Origin: Silvibacterium sp. | GTDB taxonomy: Bacteria > Acidobacteriota > Terriglobia > Terriglobales > Acidobacteriaceae | Assembly: GCA_019234945.1 (NCBI GenBank) | Contig: JAFAKX010000067.1 | Location: forward strand, 1 to 50,637 | Length of the DNA stretch: 50,637 nucleotides | Direction: 5' to 3' | Shown here: piece by piece, positions 33,989 through 43,769 of the stretch | How positions within the stretch are numbered: the first letter of the stretch is position 1 | Layout: each line of letters starts with the position of its first letter | The notes under the pieces: generated by a model | Databases searched by the model: none | Seen by the model: only the letters and a program-made list of their open reading frames with translations | Told to the model about the DNA's origin: nothing | Made by a program: the position numbers and the translations under genes

Positions 33989-36900
33989 CTACCAGGAGAG
34001 CCGCAGCGCGAACTGCATCACGCGCGGATCGCCGGAGAGGGTAGTGATGCTGGCGACACCACCGCTGGTGGTGTTGCCGCTCGGCTGGCCAAACAAGGGT
34101 GTATTGGCTACGTTGAAGACCTCCCAGCGTGCCTCGAGATTATAACGCTCGGTAAAGGGGAACTCCTTCATGAGCGCCGCGTCGAAGACATCGGTGTGGG
34201 GTCCGCGCAGTGGGTTGCGGCTGACGTTGCCGATTGTGCCGACAGCGGTCGTCGCGTAGGCATCTGCAGTTGAAGAGGACAGCTTCCCGCAGGCTTTGTT
34301 CTTGCTGACAAAGAACCAGCAGTCGGGATCGCCCACGACATGCGGCGTGCCGACCAGGTTCGGCACGGCGGTGGTGTAACCGTACGGATCAAGTGCCGCG
34401 TTGTGGACGCCGTCGTTTTCATTCACCTGGAAGGGATGTCCGCTGTAGTAGGTGTAGACGCCGGACGTCCTCCAGTCCCCGAGGATCCACGCCAGCGCGC
34501 CACTGTTCAGCATCGGCCTCCCGTGACCGAACGGCAGCTGATAGACATAGCTCACGGAGACGCGATTCGGGATGTCGAAATCGCTGGGGCCATACCAGGC
34601 GGCGTAGTCGCGACCGTTGGGCGCGTCGCCGGAGCTGGATTCGAGCTCTTCTGGAGTGTTGTCGAGGCTGCGTGAGTGAGTGAATGCGGCTCTCACGCTG
34701 AGCCCGTTGGTGAAGCGGCGTGTGAGGGCGGCCTGCAGCCCGTTGTAGTTTCCGAATCCAATCGGCGAAGTGAATTCGACCTGACCGAAGTTGGGATACG
34801 GAATCACGCCGGTGCTCACATTTCCGGCAATGATGGGCTGGTTGTAGTTCGAGAGCACGTCGAGGTGCGTGGACTTGGTTCCGACGTAATCGACCTGCGC
34901 GGTCCACGCGCTTCCGATTTCACGCTGGAAGCCGAGGCTCCACTGCTGAACGTTTGGCGTGGGGTTGTGATTGGCTGAGGCGCGGATATGAAATGCCTGC
35001 AGCGCATTGAAGTTGATGGTGCTCGGGTCAAGGAAGTTGGACGGGAAGCCGACCGAGGGAGTCAGGACGGGAGTAGTGGTGCTTGCGATCGTCTTGTTGA
35101 CAAGAAAGGGAGGATTGAGGGCGAGCTGGTCTTCGCTGCCGATGCGCTCAAACAGCGAGTAGTAGTAGCCGTATCCTCCGCGGATGACGGTCTTCGTATC
35201 GGGCGAGAAAGCGAAGCCGATGCGCGGACCGAAGTTCTTGGTGTTGGGCTCGACCAGCGAGCGGTCCTGGATGGAGCCGCCGGTGGCGAAGACGAGCGAG
35301 CCGTTGCCGCCATTGCCGTTCGGATTGAAGTTGGCTATGCGGTTCTTGCCTTCCATCACCGGGGTGGCGAAGTCATAGCGCAGGCCGAGGTTGACCGTCA
35401 ACTTTGGCGTGACCTTCCAGTCGTCCTCGACGAAGCCGGAAGCCATCCAGAGGCGCTGGTCGACGAAGTCCACATTGGTGAGCTGCGTGTACTCGGTGGC
35501 CCCGAGCAAACCATCAGCATAGGAGAGGCCGGTGCCGGAAAGGCACTTTCCGGGCGCGCTGTGCTGGCAGGTGAAGACACCGGTAAAGGTGAGATCGCCA
35601 CGCGTGCCGGGCTCGTCCTGGAAGAGATTTCTCATCGGCGCGTAGATGCTGACGCCGAACTTCAGCGAGTGCCTTCCCTTTGTCATCGAGAAGGTGTCGT
35701 TGTATTGGTACTGCATTGGGACCTGCCGTTTCGGCAGAAAGTCCGGCGAGCCTTCAAAGGCGAAGTTCGAGAATTGCGTGAGGGGAACACCGCCGCCCTT
35801 GGCCGGATTCGTTGGAATTCCGGGCACAAAGTCTCCGGCGAACTGCGTTAGACCAAACGGCTGCTGCTGCGCGTAAGAGAAATTGCGGGTCCAGCCAAAG
35901 CGAAACTCATTCACCATGCTTTGATTGAAGATGTGCGTCCAGCCGAGCACGGCGCTGTGCGCCAGCAGTTTCTGGTCGCCCCATGCCGAGGTCGAGGTGC
36001 CGTCGGCGAGACCACCGAGGTAACCTGGAATCGAGCGATAACGGTTGGAATAATTGTAGCGACCGAAGACCGTATCGTTCGGAGACGGCGCCCAATCGAC
36101 ACGACCGTCATAGCTGTCATTGTTGTCGATAGCCAGCGCGTTGCGCACAAAGTTGTTGACGTTCGGCGGGCTTCCGGGAGTAGTCGCATTGGGCAGCGGG
36201 AAGAGCGTCATCAGCGCAGCAACGGAGGAATCGATCCTTCCCGAAGGAATGGTGTTGTTCGCGAAAGGCTGGCAGTTCGAGCCTGAATACGCAGGCGCGC
36301 AGGTGGTGGGATCGTAGATCGTGGGATAGGTGACCCCCACGGCAGCGGCGGTCGCGGGGCTGAAGTCACCGATGCGCTCATTCGGCAGCGGAACAGTCGC
36401 CGTGCGCGAGACGCCCTGCTTGATGCGAGTTCCCTCGTAGTTGAAGAAGAAAAACAGCTTGTTCTTGAGGATCGGACCGCCGAGGTTGGCGCCGAACTGG
36501 TTTTGGTTATTCTCCGGCTTGCGCAGGCCATGTCGGTCAGAGAAGAAATCGTTCGCGTCGAAGTACTGGTTGCGGACGTACTCGTAGGCGAGTCCGTGGA
36601 ACTGGTTGGAGCCACCCCTCGTGTTTACTGAAACGACGCCGCCCGGGCTGCGGCCATATTCGGCCGAGTAGGGATTGGTGATGACGTTGAATTCGGCGAT
36701 CGTATCCACTGAGGGGTGCGACGACTCGGTGCTCAGCTCCTGGACGTTCTCAGAAAAAGTATTGTTATCGATACCGTCAAGAATGAAGTTGTTCTGGAGT
36801 GAGTGGACGCCGTTTACGTTGAAGTCGCCGACGCGGCCAGCCGAGGTTGCTCCACTCTGCTGCGTGTAACGCGCAATCTGCACGCCGGGAACAGTGCGCA

Positions 36901-37369
36901 GTAAGTCGTCCCAATTGCGGAGATAAAGCGGTGTCTGCTCAATAGTGATAGAGCCGATCACGGTGCTGATGGAGGCGTCGTCGGGAGAGAGCAGCGGCGC
37001 TGCGGCCTCAACCTTGACGGTCTGCTGCTCTGACCCCACCTCTAAATGGAAGTCTTCGCGGGCCCTTTGTCCCACGGTCAGCGTGACGGTTTCATGTATG
37101 GTATCGAAACCGGGCTGACTCACGCTGAGCGAGTACGGCCCGATCGGAAGGTCCTGGAAGGAGTAGAGTCCAGCGCCGTCCGTGCGGACGATGCGGCTGT
37201 ATCCAGTTGCCGGATTCGTGACACTTACTGTCACGTTTTGAAGGACCGCGCCGGTGGGATCGGTGACGAGTCCGGATAAGTTTGCGGTGTTGACCTGGGC
37301 CTGGAGAACCAATCCCGCTGTGAGAAGCAGGAGGAACATGAAGAATTGTCGAAGTGGTGCACGCGTCAT
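33989..37369 (-). CDS. TonB-dependent receptor with carboxypeptidase-regulatory-like domain (Oar-like)
   Basis: A signal peptide (FFMFLLLLTAGLVLQAQ) is followed by a CarboxypepD_reg-like domain (ANLSGLVTDPTGAVLQNVTVSVTNPATGYSRIVRTDGAGLYSFQDLPIGPYSLSVSQPGF, residues 25-90). The plug follows (TPLYLRNWDDLLRTVPGVQIARY, FILDGIDNNTFSENVQE, EYGRSPGGVVSVNTRGG). A roughly 900-residue beta-barrel follows, ending in MQFALRLSW with a terminal aromatic residue. This architecture is abundant in Acidobacteria and mediates outer-membrane uptake of large substrates. No TonB-box is evident. The ATG at 37369, with AGAGGA upstream, is preferred to the TTG at 37375. At 1126 aa it is full length. Its ligand may relate to the two secreted hydrolases downstream. 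Confidence 0.95.
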   Translation of the reverse strand: MTRAPLRQFFMFLLLLTAGLVLQAQVNTANLSGLVTDPTGAVLQNVTVSVTNPATGYSRIVRTDGAGLYSFQDLPIGPYSLSVSQPGFDTIHETVTLTVGQRAREDFHLEVGSEQQTVKVEAAAPLLSPDDASISTVIGSITIEQTPLYLRNWDDLLRTVPGVQIARYTQQSGATSAGRVGDFNVNGVHSLQNNFILDGIDNNTFSENVQELSTESSHPSVDTIAEFNVITNPYSAEYGRSPGGVVSVNTRGGSNQFHGLAYEYVRNQYFDANDFFSDRHGLRKPENNQNQFGANLGGPILKNKLFFFFNYEGTRIKQGVSRTATVPLPNERIGDFSPATAAAVGVTYPTIYDPTTCAPAYSGSNCQPFANNTIPSGRIDSSVAALMTLFPLPNATTPGSPPNVNNFVRNALAIDNNDSYDGRVDWAPSPNDTVFGRYNYSNRYRSIPGYLGGLADGTSTSAWGDQKLLAHSAVLGWTHIFNQSMVNEFRFGWTRNFSYAQQQPFGLTQFAGDFVPGIPTNPAKGGGVPLTQFSNFAFEGSPDFLPKRQVPMQYQYNDTFSMTKGRHSLKFGVSIYAPMRNLFQDEPGTRGDLTFTGVFTCQHSAPGKCLSGTGLSYADGLLGATEYTQLTNVDFVDQRLWMASGFVEDDWKVTPKLTVNLGLRYDFATPVMEGKNRIANFNPNGNGGNGSLVFATGGSIQDRSLVEPNTKNFGPRIGFAFSPDTKTVIRGGYGYYYSLFERIGSEDQLALNPPFLVNKTIASTTTPVLTPSVGFPSNFLDPSTINFNALQAFHIRASANHNPTPNVQQWSLGFQREIGSAWTAQVDYVGTKSTHLDVLSNYNQPIIAGNVSTGVIPYPNFGQVEFTSPIGFGNYNGLQAALTRRFTNGLSVRAAFTHSRSLDNTPEELESSSGDAPNGRDYAAWYGPSDFDIPNRVSVSYVYQLPFGHGRPMLNSGALAWILGDWRTSGVYTYYSGHPFQVNENDGVHNAALDPYGYTTAVPNLVGTPHVVGDPDCWFFVSKNKACGKLSSSTADAYATTAVGTIGNVSRNPLRGPHTDVFDAALMKEFPFTERYNLEARWEVFNVANTPLFGQPSGNTTSGGVASITTLSGDPRVMQFALRLSW

Positions 37370-37847
37370 TGCCAAATCCTCTAAGAATTGGGAAGTAATT
37401 ATCGAAAGGAGAATTGGTATCCGGAGCAGACACCGGACCCAAAAGAAAAGAAACGATGTCCCTATTCTGCAATGGAAGTATTACTGGAAAGTAAACACCG
37501 GTTATTGCAGGACGATGAACCCCTGGCACTCGACGTGCTTAAGATCGCACTGGGCCTAGGCAATTTTCAATCGGGATTGCAATTTGAACCGAAACATGTT
37601 TGAGGAACGTGACTTCCTTGGAGGTAAAGGAGTTCTTACTTGCCCGTCCTATCGCGAGAACATCCAGCGCGCGACCGCGGTCCGCAAACGATATGAAAAC
37701 ACTGGCTCTTTAACGTTCAGCAACCATTATTCTGCATGCGCTTGAAAACTAAAGTTTCGGGGTCGAGCCCATTTACGACGACGAATTCCTTACGTCAGAT
37801 ATTAACATCCGAGGAGGAGTTCATAAACGCGAGGAGCAATCGCCGCT
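37370..37847. other. 478-bp divergent intergenic region
   Basis: This gap lies between the divergent TonB receptor and beta-helix genes and must hold both promoters. The ORF at 37388-37603 has no recognised family and no ribosome site. AT-rich patches such as ATATTAACATCC near 37799 are possible promoter parts, but I could not assign boxes. Confidence 0.5.
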
Positions 37848-39863
37848 ATGTTGATGACACAGCGTCGTCGAAAGATCGACCATCTTAGTCCCGCAGCTTG
37901 GCAACGCAAATTTATATACGGGATTTTTCTTTTCGCCGCGGTATTTATCAGTATCAGCATTCCGGATCGCAATTCTAGCGGGATCAACTTTGGGCAGGAC
38001 ACATTCATCAGGATGAGTAAGTCTGCACTGTTGGCGGGAAAAATCAGGCTCGCGCAGGTGTTGTCTCCAAATGTCGTTGAAGCAGCAACCGGCTCTACAT
38101 CAACTCCAACTGGTGCAACGCTAACTCCCGGTCCGATCCAATTTCCCGCTGGTTTCATGAAATCGGTAAAAAGTTACGGGGCCGTGGGCAATGGAATTGC
38201 GGATGATACGGCGGCTATCCAGGCAGCTTTAAATGACGGACGCAGCGACGCGTCAGGCAACTATTATGGGCTACCGAAGGCTCTTTATTTCCCGCCAGGC
38301 AAGTATCGTGTCACCGACACTCTGTCATGGAATGGTTGCTGCGTCTCCCTGCAAGGCGCGGGTACTTCGTCCAGCATTATCTTTCTTGCACCTGGCTCTT
38401 CAGGTTTCAACGGACCTGGCGCCAAACCGGTCATTTTAACTCCCGGCGGAAATGCTTCATTTCATCAAAATATCCGGGACATAGGAATCGAAGTCGGTTC
38501 CAACAATCCCGGCGCAGTGGGCGTGGACTTTATTTCGAATAACACTGGTGGTCTGAATGATGTTTCGATCACTAGCGACGACGGGCAGGGGATTGCCGGT
38601 CTTTCGCTAACGCGCCACTATCCCGGCCCCATGATGATCAAGAACCTATATATCCATGGCTTTCAAGTGGGAATTACGACTGCCGCCTACGAATATGGCG
38701 TGACCATCGAGGGTCTTTCTCTCCTCGCCCAAACTGTCGCCGGGCTCAATCTCGCGCAGCAGGACGTAAGTATCCGTAATTTGTATAGCCACAACACGAT
38801 GCCGGCCGTGATCAATAAGGGCGGCTTCGTGTCGATCCTCGATGCGTCGCTCACGGGCGGCAGGCAGTCTTTGCAGGCAATCCAATACAGCGGCGGCGGG
38901 GGCGGCCTTTATCTGAGAAATATCTCTTCCACAGGCTACAGCCAAACTGTGCTGGACTCAAGCGGAACCGTTCCCGTCTCTCAGTCGGGAACCATCGCCG
39001 AATATGTCTCTGGAACGCCGCAGGCCCTGGCCGGCACTCCTGTTCCTCATAGCCTTAATCTGCCTGTCCAGGAAACTCCTGCTTTTTCCGATACAAATCT
39101 CTCTAACTGGGCCGCATTTACCCCTTCTTTTTATGGGGACACTTCAACTCTGCAGGCGACTCTCAACAGCGGCGCCTCCACGATTTATTTTCCCTTCGGG
39201 GCCTATCTTGCCTATAACGAAGCGGCAGTTACAGTGCCTGATACCGTGCATCGTATCGTCGGGTTTTCTTCCGTCGTGAATGGAAGCACCGCAGGCGCCA
39301 ACGGCGGAGGGGTTCGTTTAATTGTAGATAGCACGAGCACTTCGCCATTAGTTGTAGAGCAGTTTGGATATGGCATCAAAGTCGATCAGCAGGGTACCCG
39401 GCCCGTCGTGATAAAGAACGGCAGGTATACGTATACGAGTTATCCGGGAGCCGGTAATCTATTCCTGGAAGATGTGGAGCTGCCCCAAACTACATTTCAG
39501 GCAGGTCAATCGGTCTGGGCGCGCCAGCTCGATGATGAATTCACTGGCACGAAAATCACAAATAATGGGAACCTTTGGATTCTAGGACTTAAGACGGAGC
39601 AGCCGGGCATTGTCATCGACACTGCCCCTGGGGGACAGACTGAACTTCTCGGCAATGTGATTTATCCTGTACGAACGATGCCTGCGAATTCAATTGCATT
39701 CCAGGACACCGATGCGAATGTCTCCTACCTCTATACTGAGTCTGTGTACTGCAGTACCTGCGGTTACGGCGTTCAGGTTTCCGAGACGCGCGACGGTGTC
39801 AACAATCAATTGGGGTCCAATCAGGGTCTGCGCTACGTAATGCACTTGTTTGTCGGCTACTGA
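37848..39863 (+). CDS. Right-handed beta-helix protein (Pectate_lyase_3/GH55-like)
   Basis: The protein has an N-terminal hydrophobic helix (about 23-42, FIYGIFLFAAVFISISI), probably a signal anchor. It then shows the classic beginning of this fold: VKSYGAVGNGIADDTAAIQAALNDG, KALYFPPGKYRVTDTLSWNGCCVSLQGAG. Repeating beta-helix coils run through the middle (IKNLYIHGFQVGITTAAYEYGVTIEGLSLLAQ). A second start of the same kind appears at ATLNSGASTIYFPFGAYLAYNEAAVTV. This suggests a polysaccharide lyase, epimerase or depolymerase acting on the cell's own exopolysaccharide. It heads the polysaccharide locus and precedes wzx by 26 bp. Catalytic residues are not identified. 671 aa. Confidence 0.82.
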   Translation: MLMTQRRRKIDHLSPAAWQRKFIYGIFLFAAVFISISIPDRNSSGINFGQDTFIRMSKSALLAGKIRLAQVLSPNVVEAATGSTSTPTGATLTPGPIQFPAGFMKSVKSYGAVGNGIADDTAAIQAALNDGRSDASGNYYGLPKALYFPPGKYRVTDTLSWNGCCVSLQGAGTSSSIIFLAPGSSGFNGPGAKPVILTPGGNASFHQNIRDIGIEVGSNNPGAVGVDFISNNTGGLNDVSITSDDGQGIAGLSLTRHYPGPMMIKNLYIHGFQVGITTAAYEYGVTIEGLSLLAQTVAGLNLAQQDVSIRNLYSHNTMPAVINKGGFVSILDASLTGGRQSLQAIQYSGGGGGLYLRNISSTGYSQTVLDSSGTVPVSQSGTIAEYVSGTPQALAGTPVPHSLNLPVQETPAFSDTNLSNWAAFTPSFYGDTSTLQATLNSGASTIYFPFGAYLAYNEAAVTVPDTVHRIVGFSSVVNGSTAGANGGGVRLIVDSTSTSPLVVEQFGYGIKVDQQGTRPVVIKNGRYTYTSYPGAGNLFLEDVELPQTTFQAGQSVWARQLDDEFTGTKITNNGNLWILGLKTEQPGIVIDTAPGGQTELLGNVIYPVRTMPANSIAFQDTDANVSYLYTESVYCSTCGYGVQVSETRDGVNNQLGSNQGLRYVMHLFVGY

Positions 39864-39889
39864 ACATTTCAATCCAACTCACGCGGGGT

Positions 39890-41203
39890 ATGGATCGCTG
39901 GATGCTCTGGGAAAACCTTAAGCGTGGCTTGCTTCGCATCAGCGGGGGCCGGGAAATGTCGGCGCTGGTCGATCAGGCCATCGTTAGTGGTGCGAACTTT
40001 ATCACGAACGTCATTCTGGCTCGGTCTCTCGGCCCTCGGGATTTCGGTGTTTTCGCTTTGGCGTGGATGGCTGTGCTTTTCGCGAACAGCCTCCAGTTTG
40101 CCTTTGTTATCACGCCAATGATGAGCGTCGGGCCCAAGCAGGAACCCGCAGACAGGCCGCTCTATTACGCTGCGGTGCTGGTACAAGAGATCATATTTGC
40201 ATTGATATGTTCCTTGGCGGTGTTGCTTGCAGTACGGCTATCCGCTCAGCATTTTCCACGGTGGGATGTTCACGGTTTGGGCATCCCGCTGAGCATTGCA
40301 ACCCTGGCATATCTGTTGCAGGATTTTGTCCGGCGTTATCTCTTCTCGACGCGGCGGAGCAAACTGGCCTTGGCCAGCGATGCAGTCAGCTATCTGACTC
40401 AGTTGCCGATCATTTTGTGGATGGCGCCGCGGGCCCATTTCACATCGCAAGCTGCGCTTTGGGTGATTGCTCTGACCTCCCTGGCGGGCTTTGTAGTGGG
40501 TTGTTACTGGTTTGAGCCGATCCGGTTGCAATTCCGTGCGCTACGCGCGATCTTTTTGCGGCACTGGAAGATCTCCCGTTGGTTGGCGCCCTCGGCGTTT
40601 ATGCAGTGGAGTTCGGGAAACCTGTTTGTCATGGCTGCGCCGTTCTACTATGGTGCGGCGGCCGCCGGAATCCTGCGTGCTTCGCAGAACATCGTCGGAG
40701 TCGCGCACATCTGGTTTCTTGGGCTTGACAACGTCGTTCCCGCGGAGGCCGCGCGCCGCATGCACAGCAAGGGGCTCGATGCGTCTTTCGATTACATCAA
40801 GCAGATCCTCTGGCGCTGGGGCCTGATCACGCTTTTCTTTCTAGCGCTGGTTGCTCTCTTTCCCTCGCTATGGCTCAAGATTTATGGTGCCAAATATGAG
40901 GCCTACGGGTATATCCTGCGGCTTTACGCGCTCTTTTACTTCGTGGTCTTCTTTGCCGGTCCGTTGCGAGCAGGTCTCCAGGCCTTGGAATACACCGCGC
41001 CCCTTTTCTGGTCTTATCTGGCGATGACCGGCTTCTCGATCCTCTTTGCGGGGCCATTTGCAAAACACCTGGGTTTAACGGGTGTGATGTTAGGCATGAC
41101 CGCAGCCCAGATTCTTTTCCAGACAATCGTCGGCGCCGGGCTCGTCCTGCGCGTGCGGCGAATGAGGCGTGATTTTCTACTGACTCCGCCCGTTGAAGTG
41201 TAA
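39890..41203 (+). CDS. Wzx-type polysaccharide flippase
   Basis: About 12 membrane segments are arranged as in MATE/MVF-fold flippases. The N-terminus, MSALVDQAIVSGANFITNVILARSLGPRDFGVFALAWM, is the standard Wzx opening. It would move undecaprenyl-linked repeat units to the outer face of the inner membrane. It follows the beta-helix gene and precedes a glycosyltransferase. A Wzy-like gene lies at the right end of the window, making a Wzx/Wzy-type pathway likely. 437 aa, complete. The ATG at 39890 has a weak ribosome site; the ATG at 39956 (MSALVD) is an alternative. Confidence 0.9.
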   Translation: MDRWMLWENLKRGLLRISGGREMSALVDQAIVSGANFITNVILARSLGPRDFGVFALAWMAVLFANSLQFAFVITPMMSVGPKQEPADRPLYYAAVLVQEIIFALICSLAVLLAVRLSAQHFPRWDVHGLGIPLSIATLAYLLQDFVRRYLFSTRRSKLALASDAVSYLTQLPIILWMAPRAHFTSQAALWVIALTSLAGFVVGCYWFEPIRLQFRALRAIFLRHWKISRWLAPSAFMQWSSGNLFVMAAPFYYGAAAAGILRASQNIVGVAHIWFLGLDNVVPAEAARRMHSKGLDASFDYIKQILWRWGLITLFFLALVALFPSLWLKIYGAKYEAYGYILRLYALFYFVVFFAGPLRAGLQALEYTAPLFWSYLAMTGFSILFAGPFAKHLGLTGVMLGMTAAQILFQTIVGAGLVLRVRRMRRDFLLTPPVEV

Positions 41204-41229
41204 TTTTTAGCCAAACGCAAATTTTTACG

Positions 41230-42447
41230 ATGAGGGTCCTTCTTTCTGCCTATGCCTGTCGCCCCAACGCCGGTTCCGAACCCGGAACCGGCTGGAATTG
41301 GGCGCTGCACCTTGCCGAGGCGGGCTGTGAGGTTTATCTCTTGACCGCAGGCAGAAACAGGAATTCGATTGACACGTATCTCAAGGAACATCCCTGTCCG
41401 CGCTTGCACCCTCATTATGTCGACGTGCCGTGGATGAACCCCATGAGCTCAGGGGCAGCGCATTATCTGCTGTGGCAGTGGGGCACACTCCGTCAGGCCA
41501 AATCTCTTTCGTGCAAGATCTCCTTCGACATCGTTCATCATGTCTCTTACGGCGCCGTGCATGTTCCTACACAACTCTGGAGGCTTGGCCTTCCTACCAT
41601 TTTTGGGCCAGTGGGCGGCGGCCAGACCACGCCAGAGAGTCTGCTGTCTTATTTCGGTGATGCGGAAAAAGGTGAGCGCAATCGTACGCGCGTTACTCGC
41701 CTTCTGCCGCGACTCTGGCTTTACCGGGCGTGGATGAAGCGGATGAGCGTGGTGCTGGCCGCCAACAATGACACCTTGGCGCTCGCCGAAAATGCCGGTT
41801 GCCGCCGCGTAGAGCTGCTCTGCGATACGGGCTCTCGTCAGGATTTTCGCGCCGAGACGCCCAGAGTTTTCTCCGGGGCTCCGCCTCTCCGCCTGCTTTG
41901 GGTTGGCCGCTTCCTTCCGCGAAAAGGGCTGCCCCTGGCATTGGACGCCCTCGCGCAAACACAGGCCAAGATACACATCACGTTGGTGGGCGATGGCCTG
42001 CCGGCCGAGACCGTGCGTCGTATGATCTCCGAGCGTTCACTCGCTGGCCGCGTGCATTGGAAAGGCGAACGACTGCCGTGGATGGAGGTGCGCGAGGCAT
42101 ACGCCACGCACGATGCGCTTCTTTTTACCAGCCTTCGCGATAGCTTCGGATCGCAAAATCTGGAGGCAATGAGCGTAGGCCTGCCCGTGATCACCCTGAA
42201 CCTGAGCGGGGCACGCGATCTCATCTCCGACGATTCAGCGCTGAAGGTACCAATCGGTTCCACAAAGCAGGAAACAGTCCTAAATCTCTCTCAAGCGTTG
42301 GATCGTTTTGCCGCGATGTCGCTCGAGCAGAGAAATCATATGTCGGAAATGGCCTGGCGCCGTGCAGAAGAATTTTCATGGGCTTCACGCGCCGCCTTCG
42401 CTAAAACACTTTACAGCGGTTTGCTCGATAACCGACGCGCTTCATAA
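41230..42447 (+). CDS. GT4-family glycosyltransferase
   Basis: The N-terminal Rossmann half begins MRVLLSAYACRPNAGSEPGTGWNWALHLAEAGCEVYLLT, with the glycine loop of GT4 enzymes. The C-terminal half has LRLLWVGRFLPRKGLPLALDALAQ and the nucleotide-sugar-binding E-x7-E region (FTSLRDSFGSQNLEAMSVGLPVITLNLSGARDLI). It would add one sugar of the repeat unit, on the cytoplasmic face. The donor sugar cannot be told. 405 aa, 26 bp after wzx. The start is well fixed by the family N-terminus. Confidence 0.92.
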   Translation: MRVLLSAYACRPNAGSEPGTGWNWALHLAEAGCEVYLLTAGRNRNSIDTYLKEHPCPRLHPHYVDVPWMNPMSSGAAHYLLWQWGTLRQAKSLSCKISFDIVHHVSYGAVHVPTQLWRLGLPTIFGPVGGGQTTPESLLSYFGDAEKGERNRTRVTRLLPRLWLYRAWMKRMSVVLAANNDTLALAENAGCRRVELLCDTGSRQDFRAETPRVFSGAPPLRLLWVGRFLPRKGLPLALDALAQTQAKIHITLVGDGLPAETVRRMISERSLAGRVHWKGERLPWMEVREAYATHDALLFTSLRDSFGSQNLEAMSVGLPVITLNLSGARDLISDDSALKVPIGSTKQETVLNLSQALDRFAAMSLEQRNHMSEMAWRRAEEFSWASRAAFAKTLYSGLLDNRRAS

Positions 42448-42537
42448 TTGAATTAAAGCTCTACCATAAGAAAAAGATTGACAGACAGCCTTTCGTTCCC
42501 CTGAAAAGTCCACGCGTTGCTGCGCACTGGAGGCGAC

Positions 42538-43617
42538 GTGACGAATAGCTTTGTAATTTGGGGCGGCTATGGCGGGCACAATCTGGGAGACGAGGCCATT
42601 TTATGGGCGCTCTCACGGCAATTGCGCAGGCTTGAGCCGGCCGCCCGGCAATATGTTCTGGTGCCCCGCGGTGTGAGCCGGGAGGTAAAGGCGCAGTACG
42701 ATGCCTGGCAGATCGAAGTTGTGTCAGGACCGTTGCCTGCCTCACTGCAAATTCTGCGAAAGGCCCGCCTCATCGTCGGAGGCGGACAGATGGTCGACGA
42801 TACCTCGCTCGGTTGGCCTGTGGGCTGGAGTTCGCTCTTTCTGCTGATCAACTGGTTCTTCGGCAAGAAGCCACTGGTCACCTGCATCGGTGCCGAGAAG
42901 CTCAACCGCAAGCTCCCTCGATTCCTGGTGAAGCACATGTATTCGCTGGCGCAGGTGTGCACCTGTCGTGACCCCGAGTCCACCGAAGTCCTGAAGGACG
43001 CCGGCATTCGCGAAAACAAAGTGTGGACGACACGCGATGTCGTCTTCTCTCTTGATCGAGCGCTCCTGCCGCAATGGAACCAGTCCGACGCCGACCATCA
43101 GCTCCGCGTGGCGATGCTCATCGCCTATGATCCAAAGCGTATTCGCGAAAAGAACGAGCGAACCATCCAACTGATTGATGCGCTGCTGAAGAACGGCATC
43201 TCTGTGCAGTTGGTCGCACACGATCTGCGAGCGGAATACGATCTCCAGGCTCTCGCCGAAATCGAGGCCAGATACAAGGACCATCCCGGCGTCACCACCG
43301 CCTCGGCGCAAATCGTTGATGACGTCGTGGCCATTTACAGCCGCACCGACGCGGTTATCAGCGGCAGAATGCACCCGTTGATCCTCGCTTCGCTCACCGG
43401 CACACTACCCATTGCCTTTGGCGGAAAGGCCAAGGTGCAATCCCTGCTTTCCATGTCGGGCATCCCATCGCTAACCGCGTCCACCCCGGAAGAACAGGCG
43501 GCCCAGGTGCGACAGCTCACCGCACAGCGATCGCAGATCTTGCCCAAAATCGCCGAAGTCGTGGCCGATTTTCGCAAGATTGTGGAAGGATCGATGGCCC
43601 AGGCCTTGACACTCTAG
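42538..43617 (+). CDS. Polysaccharide pyruvyl transferase (CsaB-like)
   Basis: The start is GTG 42538, with CTGGAGG upstream, giving MTNSFVIWGGYGGHNLGDEAILWAL, the family opening (GxxGxxNxGDEAIL). Further conserved parts are IVGGGQMVDDTSLG, the CRDPESTEVLKDAG stretch and SGRMHPLILASLTGTLPIAF. Such enzymes add pyruvate ketals from phosphoenolpyruvate to sugars of exopolysaccharides or cell-wall polymers. It implies an acidic, pyruvylated polymer. 359 aa, complete. The track TTG start adds 7 residues with no ribosome site. Confidence 0.92.
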   Translation: MTNSFVIWGGYGGHNLGDEAILWALSRQLRRLEPAARQYVLVPRGVSREVKAQYDAWQIEVVSGPLPASLQILRKARLIVGGGQMVDDTSLGWPVGWSSLFLLINWFFGKKPLVTCIGAEKLNRKLPRFLVKHMYSLAQVCTCRDPESTEVLKDAGIRENKVWTTRDVVFSLDRALLPQWNQSDADHQLRVAMLIAYDPKRIREKNERTIQLIDALLKNGISVQLVAHDLRAEYDLQALAEIEARYKDHPGVTTASAQIVDDVVAIYSRTDAVISGRMHPLILASLTGTLPIAFGGKAKVQSLLSMSGIPSLTASTPEEQAAQVRQLTAQRSQILPKIAEVVADFRKIVEGSMAQALTL

Positions 43618-43769
43618 TAATTTGAACGTGGAAAAGTTGTGGCGGTAATTCGACCTATTACAACCGTAATCATGGTAACCTGATATCAATCCCAAAAATA
43701 TCCGTTGCGCAGGCAATGCCAACGCAAGTACTAGGTCCAACTCTTGCAATAGTGGAAAGGCTGGATACG

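Noticed and set aside
32776-34044. 422-aa plus-strand ORF
   Set aside because: It is the antisense shadow of the PHP metallohydrolase gene. Its composition (Arg, Val, Gly and Asp runs) matches no family, and the minus strand has a full signal peptide and metal motifs.
34988-35851. 287-aa plus-strand ORF
   Set aside because: Antisense shadow of the TonB receptor barrel; no start context and no motifs.
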